Virus record (IMG/VR): IMGVR_UViG_3300023172_000200
Span: 1-23,187 of that record
Direction: 5' to 3' (one strand)
From: a virus
DNA length: 23,187 nt
Positions 1 to 6,314 of this stretch are shown here, piece by piece. The stretch's first letter is position 1; each line of letters opens with the position of its first letter. A program made the translations under genes and the position numbers. The notes under the pieces were generated by a model. The model searched no databases, had not been told where the DNA came from, and saw nothing but the letters and a program-made list of their open reading frames with translations.

Positions 1-9
1 ACTTTCCAT
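1..9 (-). CDS. Start of the next gene, probably large terminase gp17 (partial)
   Basis: On the minus strand the stop of the 839-aa gene and a new ATG share one base (TAATG). The new frame reads Met-Glu-Ser before the window ends. In T4 and its relatives gene 17, the large terminase ATPase/nuclease, follows gene 16, so this is the expected place for it. Three codons cannot identify a protein; the assignment is purely positional. The TAATG arrangement is the same as at the gp13/gp14 and gp14/gp15 junctions, which supports a real, translationally coupled start. Confidence 0.3.
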
Positions 10-2528
10 TAGCATCTCCAGCGTTTGCGTGCCTTGCAGATTTTCTTCTCTGGGGTCTTGGAACAATCAATGTTATGCATATCTTTTTGACCCTTGGAAC
101 GAGCACAGAATGACTTGCGTCTTTTTGCTCTCTTTCCTTTTGGTTTCTTTTCAGTTACAGCAGTCTGTAACTTTGATCCAGGATTTTCGCGCTTGTAGGC
201 ATTGACAGATTTCTGACTCATTCCATCAACACCATCTTTGCGGTTTGATTTCTGCCAGTCTTCTATAATATTTAATTCAGTTCTCCAATCAGATGCGCGA
301 AGTGGTTCTGCCTTGATAATGTCTACAGACTCTATTTCTGTTGGAGTATAGTTGTCTTTCCAATTATCAAAAGACTCATTTTTAGGGGCACGACTATTTT
401 TATTCTGTTGATTTGCTATAACATTGGCAAGAACAGATGCTCCAGCAGCCAAAGCAGGTCCTGCCAGTGCCTTAATTAAACCAAACTTTCCACCACCACG
501 AACTCTTACGTTTGGTCTTGGTCTTGGTGTTGGATTCACACCACTGAAGTCTGGTTTTACACCAGGACCGGGTCTATATGCGGAAGGATTCTGTTGTGCT
601 CTTTGCCAAGCACTGCCTGGTACATTTCTATTTGCATAATCACCAACATTAACTGTTCTTGGTTTGCTGGATACACCCTGTTTTGCAAAATCTGGTGGCA
701 TTTGTGCTCCAGGTCTTTGAGGTTTGGAAGATGTCCTTGCAGATGCTCTTGCAGATTCTCTTTTTTGTCTAAAAGTCTCTGCTTCTGGACCAGTTCTGCC
801 TTTTATAAACTGTTTAAACTCATCATCAGACATTTTAGATAAACGATCCTCCAATTTACCTTCCATAACCATTTCAGTTCTCCAATCAGAGAAACCTTCT
901 TTCTTTGTGCTGTTACCCCAGTTAGCAGCACCAACTTCACGGCACTTGACTAATGCACCAGAGGCATATGCACTTGGCCAAATCTTATAACGGGACTTGA
1001 CCTTTTTATAACAAGCGTCCTTTTCTTCTGTATTAAAAACTGGCATTTCTGTTTCAAATGCTTTTGGTCCATATTTTGAACCAGCAGATCTCACTCTCTG
1101 TCTTGTTGTTGGTGGTTTTGGTTTTGGTTGTGTCATATCTGGTGTGATATTCATTCCAACACTTGGTTTTTGTCCACGAGGAGTATCTCCTTCAAAAACC
1201 ATTTCACCTTCTGGTTCAAATGATTGCTTATCAAGACCTCTTGCACCAGCACCAAATGCATTTCCACCAAGAGTTGCATTTTGTCTGGCATTATCCAGTG
1301 CTTTTTTTGCTTTTGGCTCAAAAACTTTTTTAGCAATAGCAGGTAAAGCCATAATACCAGCACCGATAAGAGCAGCCTTTACTAAACCCTCATCTACTAT
1401 TTCTTCTTTTACGCAAGAACCTTTTTCTCCAGGAATAGATCCTTTCTTTCTCTTATAACCCTTCCAGCACTTTAGTTCATCGAGTTGTTCTAAATCACTT
1501 CTCCAATTGGAGTATGATGCATTTAGTTTCTTTTTTCTTTCGGTTGCCACATTCTTTGCCTTACCCTTTCTATTTGGATTAGGATCTTTTCTTCTTTTTC
1601 TTGCTGCTGCGGCATCTTCTTCTTTGTCACTCATGGATGCTGCCATTTTTGATGAACCGCACTTGGGTTTGGTTTTTTGTCCTGGTTGTTTTGCACAGGG
1701 TTTTCCTGCGTATTTACCACCAAGTTGAACCCAACCAGGGGTGCCATCAGAAGCGCGACTCTTAGTAAACCAGTCATGCAAAGAATAATCACCACTTTTG
1801 TTTGCTTCTTCAAGAGGATTCTCCATGTAACCAGCAGCTGCATCCATATTGTGCTCAGTATCAGTAATCTTTGCCTGAAGCCAAGCTGGAATATTTTTTT
1901 CTTTTTTACCTAGTGCTTTACGAAGTGTTTTAATATTTCTCTCAGTTTTTGCTAACTGAGATTGTGCCATCGACACTTCGTGGTCACCCTTTTCTTTTGC
2001 TTCAGCAACCCTTACACTAGAACTATTCATTATCTTAGTGTTTTTTGCAGACTCTCTAGCTTTATGTAGAGAATGTAGTCCATGAGTCAACTGATTCTTT
2101 ATATGTGGTCCATATGCATTTGCAAGTTTTTCTGCGTTTCTTTGTCCCATAGGCATATTCCTCATTTGAGGATTGGGATTTCCTTGATGAAAAATATCGT
2201 TATTTTGTTCGTTCACTTTCTTTCTTCCTTGACAATGTGCTCGCTGAGAGAACCCTTTTGGATTATCGCAATCGATGGACCTCCTGTATGCTGCACTCCA
2301 ACCTTCTGATACTCCTCCGCTATCAGAGCTCCCAGAAGAGTCCCCATTCCCACTTCCATTGCCATTTGTACCATTGCCATTCTTTTTGGTCTCCTCTTCT
2401 TCTTTATGCTCGCTATCTTTCATAATACGACCAGTAGACGCCATAAGGTGCCATCCCTTAGGAATCTTCTTACACTTCTCTGAAGTGAAGCAATAGTAAT
2501 ATCCTTTCTTACAGGATTTTTTCGCCAT
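9..2528 (-). CDS. 839-aa basic modular virion or packaging-associated protein with cysteine modules
   Basis: I do not know its function. It is Lys/Arg-rich and built from short modules joined by linkers: an N-terminal C6/C13/C19 module with aromatic GYYYC; a Gly/Asn/Ser linker (50-72); a C87/C99 module with RAHCQGRKK; a C278/C290 module (259-330) with a DGTPGWV start and a strongly basic tail; a C354/C372 module; a C506/C529 module (502-540) with RYKIWPSAYASGALVKC; and a very basic C-terminal module (774-839) with C808, C822, C831 and C839. From memory, such modules recur in uncharacterised cyanophage proteins and some giant-virus proteins (DUF5872/DUF6321-like); I could not verify the family names. 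Four NWR/DWR/NWK motifs lie at 341, 547, 721 and 746. Hydrophobic stretches at 381-403 and 682-706 could be membrane or capsid-internal helices. It begins two bases after gp16 and its stop overlaps the next start. An internal head protein or packaging accessory is possible but inferred. Confidence 0.85.
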   Translation of the reverse strand: MAKKSCKKGYYYCFTSEKCKKIPKGWHLMASTGRIMKDSEHKEEEETKKNGNGTNGNGSGNGDSSGSSDSGGVSEGWSAAYRRSIDCDNPKGFSQRAHCQGRKKVNEQNNDIFHQGNPNPQMRNMPMGQRNAEKLANAYGPHIKNQLTHGLHSLHKARESAKNTKIMNSSSVRVAEAKEKGDHEVSMAQSQLAKTERNIKTLRKALGKKEKNIPAWLQAKITDTEHNMDAAAGYMENPLEEANKSGDYSLHDWFTKSRASDGTPGWVQLGGKYAGKPCAKQPGQKTKPKCGSSKMAASMSDKEEDAAAARKRRKDPNPNRKGKAKNVATERKKKLNASYSNWRSDLEQLDELKCWKGYKRKKGSIPGEKGSCVKEEIVDEGLVKAALIGAGIMALPAIAKKVFEPKAKKALDNARQNATLGGNAFGAGARGLDKQSFEPEGEMVFEGDTPRGQKPSVGMNITPDMTQPKPKPPTTRQRVRSAGSKYGPKAFETEMPVFNTEEKDACYKKVKSRYKIWPSAYASGALVKCREVGAANWGNSTKKEGFSDWRTEMVMEGKLEDRLSKMSDDEFKQFIKGRTGPEAETFRQKRESARASARTSSKPQRPGAQMPPDFAKQGVSSKPRTVNVGDYANRNVPGSAWQRAQQNPSAYRPGPGVKPDFSGVNPTPRPRPNVRVRGGGKFGLIKALAGPALAAGASVLANVIANQQNKNSRAPKNESFDNWKDNYTPTEIESVDIIKAEPLRASDWRTELNIIEDWQKSNRKDGVDGMSQKSVNAYKRENPGSKLQTAVTEKKPKGKRAKRRKSFCARSKGQKDMHNIDCSKTPEKKICKARKRWRC
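276..293 (-). repeat. 18-bp exact repeat coding SDWRTE, copy 1
   Basis: Plus-strand ttcagttctccaatcaga is identical to positions 874-891. Both copies are in the same frame of the 839-aa gene and encode Ser-Asp-Trp-Arg-Thr-Glu. The flanking bases and residues differ, so this is a short conserved motif rather than a recent long duplication. Confidence 0.9.
874..891 (-). repeat. 18-bp exact repeat coding SDWRTE, copy 2
   Basis: This is identical over 18 bases to 276-293. It encodes the DWR motif near residue 548 of the 839-aa protein. Related but diverged motifs occur at residues 341 (NWRSDL, about 1488-1508) and 722 (NWKDN, about 351-371). Confidence 0.9.
2313..2381 (-). repeat. Gly/Asn/Ser low-complexity linker with 15-nt tandem unit
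   Basis: This encodes residues 50-72 of the 839-aa protein, almost only Gly, Asn, Ser, Asp and Thr. At DNA level ccattgccatt occurs at 2356-2366 and again at 2371-2381, a 15-nt period. It probably acts as a flexible linker between the first and second cysteine modules and could vary in length between related phages. Confidence 0.7.
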
Positions 2529-2530
2529 AC

Positions 2531-2968
2531 CTATGCGTCTTGTGACTTATTATTATTTAGAAAACCTTGCTTGAGTAGTTTTGAAAGTTCACTTGTTGAT
2601 CCTACAAATAATGCATTATTAGTAACATTATTAGTTGTTTGTTTTACCGAATCTTCTTCAAGATCTTTGAGTTTTTTCTGAAGATCTGCTAATTTATCTG
2701 TAGTATCAGCAACACTTTTAATTAACTGTCCCGCAACTTCATATGCTCTTGGACTTGCACTCTCACCGGCAAGTTCCATAATCCCATTAATTGCTTCTTG
2801 ACCTTTTTCTATAAGAGAATATAAGTTTGCGCGGGTATATTCATAATCTTTTTTAATATCAGTTTTTTCAATAGGAATGGGTGGTTTCCTAATCTCTGCT
2901 GGTTCCGTTTCAACAATGCTACTCTCAATATTGAGTGCCTTGTCAATAGACTCATAATTATTATCCAT
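2531..2968 (-). CDS. 16: Small terminase subunit gp16
   Basis: This 145-aa protein resembles T4-like gp16, the small terminase that forms a ring, recognises DNA and regulates the gp17 packaging motor. T4 gp16 is 164 aa. The core from residue 40 (KDYEYTRANLYSLIEKGQEA) through PRAYEVAGQLIKSVADTTDKL and a coiled coil LADLQKKLKDLEED (about residues 92-106) is the family hallmark: the central helical region that oligomerises. The N-terminus is acidic and poorly structured. It starts five bases after the gp15 stop with no obvious strong ribosome-binding site, so coupling is likely. The downstream neighbour is an 839-aa protein rather than gp17 directly, which differs from T4. Confidence 0.9.
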   Translation of the reverse strand: MDNNYESIDKALNIESSIVETEPAEIRKPPIPIEKTDIKKDYEYTRANLYSLIEKGQEAINGIMELAGESASPRAYEVAGQLIKSVADTTDKLADLQKKLKDLEEDSVKQTTNNVTNNALFVGSTSELSKLLKQGFLNNNKSQDA

Positions 2969-2973
2969 GGTAA

Positions 2974-3819
2974 TTAAATATCAGATTGGCGGGTTGGACT
3001 ATAAGTTTTTCCGTCTGAGAAGAATTGCCATTCTTCATCAAATCCAAAATTATCTCCTGGTTGGAGAAGATCATTATCAGTTGAGTCAATCACCCCATCA
3101 TTATTTTTATCCTCAAGTGCTTTTGGTGTAACTGTGTATCTTACCTCACGCTTAGCAGTTTGAATATCCGTGCTAGTGTACATATCAACTTGTACCTTAC
3201 GGATAAGACCATCACTACTATCAGCAATAGGACCGAAGAGATATGTTTTTGCAGTAAACTGTAAAGTATGAATCAGTGCTCTTCTAGTATCAAAACTTCC
3301 CTCATAGTCGTCTTGGAAACTCACCGAATCTAAAATGATTGGAACATCTCTCTTTTCACCAATAGAATCTACTAAATCTAGGGTAAGATTAAAATGTGGT
3401 TGAAAATATGGTAAAATCTGCTCTATGATTTGTAGAGAATCGTCATTTAATTTGGAAAGAATATTTAATTCAAATCCAATATTATATGGAACTGGCATAA
3501 AGACTTTCTTTACTTTACTGCCGTCATCACAAGTTTTAAATGTTTGTATTAAACTCGTCTTTCTTGTTGAGTCATACTGAATAGATGTCATCTCAAATGA
3601 CATTCTTGGCATAGTAATCTGAATCGGTTTATTTAACTCAGATTGTTGTGTAATTTTTGCTAGAAATTTTTGAACAGGACCGTATGCCAGTGGTACTTTC
3701 ATATCACTAACACTATTCCCATCACCATCTGCATGGCGAATATGTATATCATTAAATAATGTTCCAAACGATATGATCGTTTTTCTAATTATTTCGTGAT
3801 AATAATATTTTCCTAACAT
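2974..3819 (-). CDS. 15: Tail completion / sheath stabiliser protein gp15
   Basis: This 281-aa protein is close to the 272 aa of T4 gp15, which caps the tail tube and sheath as a hexamer and connects the tail to the neck. It was identified by its N-terminus (MLGKYYYHEIIRKTIISFGT), family features such as MPVPYNIGFELNI and RRALIHTLQFTAKTYLFGPI, and its place between gp14 and gp16. Its ATG overlaps the gp14 stop by one base (TAATG), so translation is probably coupled. Near the C-terminus, residues 237-245 (DKNNDGVID, followed by STDNDLL) form a dockerin- or EF-hand-like calcium loop. That loop is a sequence match only; calcium binding is not shown. Confidence 0.9.
   Translation of the reverse strand: MLGKYYYHEIIRKTIISFGTLFNDIHIRHADGDGNSVSDMKVPLAYGPVQKFLAKITQQSELNKPIQITMPRMSFEMTSIQYDSTRKTSLIQTFKTCDDGSKVKKVFMPVPYNIGFELNILSKLNDDSLQIIEQILPYFQPHFNLTLDLVDSIGEKRDVPIILDSVSFQDDYEGSFDTRRALIHTLQFTAKTYLFGPIADSSDGLIRKVQVDMYTSTDIQTAKREVRYTVTPKALEDKNNDGVIDSTDNDLLQPGDNFGFDEEWQFFSDGKTYSPTRQSDI
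3085..3111 (-). other. Dockerin/EF-hand-like calcium loop in gp15
   Basis: Residues 237-245 of gp15 read DKNNDGVID and are followed by STDNDLL. This fits the calcium-binding loop of dockerin repeats (DxNxDGxID...D..LL). Only one copy is present; true dockerins have two. Confidence 0.5.
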
Positions 3820-5258
3820 TAATAAGTACCAAATGGATTTGATTCAGTGAAATCTAGGAGATCATCTCCCAGTTTTTCAAATTCATCGTTTTCAGTGTAT
3901 TTATCATAAATATCATCCTGCGTATAAGTTAAGACAGGATAAGACGCTCCAGAAGTCTTACCAATGACACTCTCGCCTGGATAGAATCCAATTTGAGTGT
4001 CTGCTATACCAACATTAGAAATCTTAAGGATCTTAGTATCTTCATCCCATTCTTTGACTCTTGCTTCCAGCATTGATCTGGATCCGATAACAACTTCGTT
4101 AAACAGGTAAGTTCCAACTCCAGATAGTGTTTCTGGATCTGCAATGGTAACGGTTGGGTCAGAACTATATCCTCTACCTGGATCTTTGATGTAGATTGCC
4201 TTGACAATCTTATCAGATCCGTCGTAACCAATAGATGCGATACCAACAGCAGTTTTTGCAATACCACTGCTTGGTGGACCAGAAATAGTTACAATAGGTG
4301 TTGTACTGTAACCAACACCACCATCAGTAATTGTAATTCTAATTACACCCTGACCAGAAGTAACAATAGAAGCAGTTGCTGCTGCCCCAACGCCACCTCC
4401 ACCAGTAATTGTGATTGTCGGTGCAACAGTATATCCAGCACCTGCATTTGTCAGAAGAATCTTATCAATAGAAGTTACTCCACCTCTCGTTGTTAAGAAT
4501 CCAACTGCAGTTGCATTATCTCCAACTTGACCTGTCGGAGAAGAAGTAATTCCAATTGTTGGAACTGAAGTAAATCCACTACCATCATTGTTTAAATAAA
4601 TTTCGGAAACATAACCACTTGGAACTGTTCCTGCAATAACTGCCGATGCGGTTGCAGTTCTACCAACACCAATTAATTGGAGTGTAGTAATATATCCTTC
4701 ATCTTGAATTTGAGTATCGATTTCCTCAATCGTAGTATCAAGAACCTCATCTTCATATTCAAAGAGTTCACATTTGAGTTGATATACGTAATTTTTTCCT
4801 AACTGGTAGAAAGGATCTTCATGCTCAACAAATTTAACTTCGAAAAGTCTTTGCCCCAATGGAAAATAAACAAGATCTCCTTCTCTGGGTCTTGTTGGGG
4901 TTGGCATTATAGAATCTTCAGTTCCGTCGTCCTGACCTGCCATAAATGGTGCAATAAAATCCTCAAATCTCTCTTTGGAGATTGTAAGAATCAATTCGTC
5001 TCTAACACTTACACCAAACTTTGTTAAGATATCTCCAGCACCACCATATCCCTCAAAGGTGTTTACATATGCTTCAATTGCAAAGTTATCATCAAATTTT
5101 GAAGTTTGTACCTCTTCAATAATTGTCTTTGTGTTTACATATTTTCTTGGAATATAAGTAACTTCCACACCATGAAACTTCAGGTGTTCATTAATGATAT
5201 CTTGGACTAATCTCTGCTCAGATGCAGTCCCCTGTAAAAAGAAAGGATTAAGTGCCAT
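3819..5258 (-). CDS. 14: Neck protein gp14 with an inserted beta-repeat domain
   Basis: This is T4-like neck protein gp14, which with gp13 closes the head after packaging and attaches the tail. The N-terminal part (MALNPFFLQGTASEQRLVQD, then GVEVTYIPRKYV and REGDLVYFPLGQRLFEVKFVE) is typical of cyanophage gp14. At 479 aa it is much longer than T4 gp14 (256 aa). The extra length is mostly residues 196-380, which hold four repeats of about 45 residues with a GxGY-PTxxI core. After the block the gp14-like tail resumes (SRSMLEARVKEWD, then PGESVIGKTSGA) and ends in an acidic segment. Its start overlaps the gp13 stop (TAATG) and its stop overlaps the gp15 start in the same way. The repeat block probably forms a surface-exposed beta structure on the neck; this is inferred. 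Confidence 0.87.
   Translation of the reverse strand: MALNPFFLQGTASEQRLVQDIINEHLKFHGVEVTYIPRKYVNTKTIIEEVQTSKFDDNFAIEAYVNTFEGYGGAGDILTKFGVSVRDELILTISKERFEDFIAPFMAGQDDGTEDSIMPTPTRPREGDLVYFPLGQRLFEVKFVEHEDPFYQLGKNYVYQLKCELFEYEDEVLDTTIEEIDTQIQDEGYITTLQLIGVGRTATASAVIAGTVPSGYVSEIYLNNDGSGFTSVPTIGITSSPTGQVGDNATAVGFLTTRGGVTSIDKILLTNAGAGYTVAPTITITGGGGVGAAATASIVTSGQGVIRITITDGGVGYSTTPIVTISGPPSSGIAKTAVGIASIGYDGSDKIVKAIYIKDPGRGYSSDPTVTIADPETLSGVGTYLFNEVVIGSRSMLEARVKEWDEDTKILKISNVGIADTQIGFYPGESVIGKTSGASYPVLTYTQDDIYDKYTENDEFEKLGDDLLDFTESNPFGTY
4134..4607 (-). repeat. Four GxGY-PTITI protein repeats in gp14
   Basis: The repeats lie at gp14 residues 218-241 (NNDGSGFTSVPTIGI), 264-288 (TNAGAGYTVAPTITI), 305-328 (TDGGVGYSTTPIVTI) and 351-375 (KDPGRGYSSDPTVTI). 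They are separated by Ala/Gly/Thr-rich spacers, giving a period near 45 residues. The DNA of the units is diverged, so the repeat is old or selected at protein level. Confidence 0.85.
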
Positions 5259-6121
5259 TATCCAATAAAGTCGAGAGGTGGAAGTTCATATTCCATTGAC
5301 ATTCTTGATTTAATGTCATTCAATTCCTGTTCTGCTTGCTGATAGATTTCTCCACCATTTAATTCAATTCCTCCAGGAAGTTTGACGCCTCTGAACTTAC
5401 TTAGGTTTTGTCCCCACTGACGCTTTATGAGAGCGGTCAAATATCTCTTAACAAAACTATCGTTGTAAATCTGTGAGAAAGATCCTGGATCCAATGCTCT
5501 ATAACACTCAAGAACAATAAAATCATCGACAGTTTGTGCTCCCCAATCAATATCCAAATATAATCTATCTTGTCTCTTATTAAATCTTATTTGTTTATCT
5601 GTAGTTAACAGAAAATCAATATCCTCAAGGTATGTCTTGACCATTGAGTATTGTAGTAATTCAACTGAGTTAAAATAGTATAAGTCATTCAGAAATAGTT
5701 GATACTTAATACTGAACATTCCACCAGAAATGGAACTAGTATCAAACTTAAATATTCTTTCAACTCCGATTACCGAATCTGGAACTTGAATAAAATTTGA
5801 ATTTTCGTAAAAGTTAAATGTGGTGGCAGCAATACCTGTGGAAGTTGCTGTAGTAGTTACAATTCCTACTCCAGTTGTACCATTTACGGTATTTGAACCA
5901 GCAGTAACAGCACCTATTCCCCTATCAATATCGTCTTGAGTAATTTTATACTTAAGGTACATTTTTTCAACACCATCATAATGACGCTCGTTGAAATATT
6001 GAATGGTATCATCAACTAGATCGTCGATTTGATCGTCATCAACGTTAATCTCCAACACTGGAGCACCAAGTTGACGCAAGCAGTAGTCAATTAAACCTTG
6101 TCTAGTTGATGGTTTTGCCAT
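5258..6121 (-). CDS. 13: Neck protein gp13
   Basis: This 287-aa protein matches T4-like gp13 (309 aa in T4), the neck protein that binds the portal side of the filled head together with gp14. The diagnostic region is near the start (RQGLIDYCLRQLGAPVLEIN, then VDDDQIDDLVDDTIQYFNERHYDGVEK). The downstream part contains FDTSSISGGMFSIKYQLFLN and the conserved KRYLTALIKRQWGQNLSKF and LPGGIELNGGEIYQQAEQEL. A Gly/Thr-rich stretch at about residues 75-105 is a low-complexity loop. The ATG is one base after the stop of the 62-aa gene (TAA-t-ATG), and its own stop overlaps the gp14 start. It ends in YELPPLDFIG. Confidence 0.92.
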   Translation of the reverse strand: MAKPSTRQGLIDYCLRQLGAPVLEINVDDDQIDDLVDDTIQYFNERHYDGVEKMYLKYKITQDDIDRGIGAVTAGSNTVNGTTGVGIVTTTATSTGIAATTFNFYENSNFIQVPDSVIGVERIFKFDTSSISGGMFSIKYQLFLNDLYYFNSVELLQYSMVKTYLEDIDFLLTTDKQIRFNKRQDRLYLDIDWGAQTVDDFIVLECYRALDPGSFSQIYNDSFVKRYLTALIKRQWGQNLSKFRGVKLPGGIELNGGEIYQQAEQELNDIKSRMSMEYELPPLDFIG

Positions 6122-6122
6122 A

Positions 6123-6311
6123 TTACTTTGTCTCTAGTTGTGCCTTAAGATTGGCGTTTTCTTCGAGCAGTGCTTCTACTTGTGATTTATAATCTTGAGA
6201 CAAAGTGCTTAACTTTGCCTCAAGCAGAACGTTTTGATTTGTTAATGTTGCTAATTTGGAATTATAAAGTTTAATAAGAACATTTACATCCACTTCATTT
6301 TGTTGTTCCAT
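6123..6311 (-). CDS. 62-aa coiled-coil protein upstream of gp13
   Basis: This small protein is almost entirely an amphipathic coiled coil, with leucine/isoleucine heptads running from LIKLYNSKLATL to LLEENANLKAQLE. It has no enzyme motif and I cannot name a function. It may be a trimeric or dimeric stalk or an assembly adaptor for the neighbouring neck or fibre proteins. In T4 the coiled-coil fibritin wac lies just before gene 13, but this protein is far shorter and the resemblance is only positional. It has one of the two strong Shine-Dalgarno sites in the window (GGAGGAA at 6323-6329), placed inside the last codons of the fibre gene before it. Confidence 0.75.
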   Translation of the reverse strand: MEQQNEVDVNVLIKLYNSKLATLTNQNVLLEAKLSTLSQDYKSQVEALLEENANLKAQLETK

Positions 6312-6314
6312 GTA

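Noticed and set aside
1501-1512. Perfect 12-bp palindrome ctccaattggag
   Set aside because: It is inside the coding sequence for the NWR motif; a single 12-bp palindrome is not unusual in a window this size and there is no U-tract or operator context.
424-1913. Plus-strand open frames opposite the 839-aa gene
   Set aside because: They are antisense to a long gene with clear modular protein content, have no promoter or ribosome-binding site of note, and encode biased low-complexity sequence expected from the complement of a Lys/Gly-rich gene.
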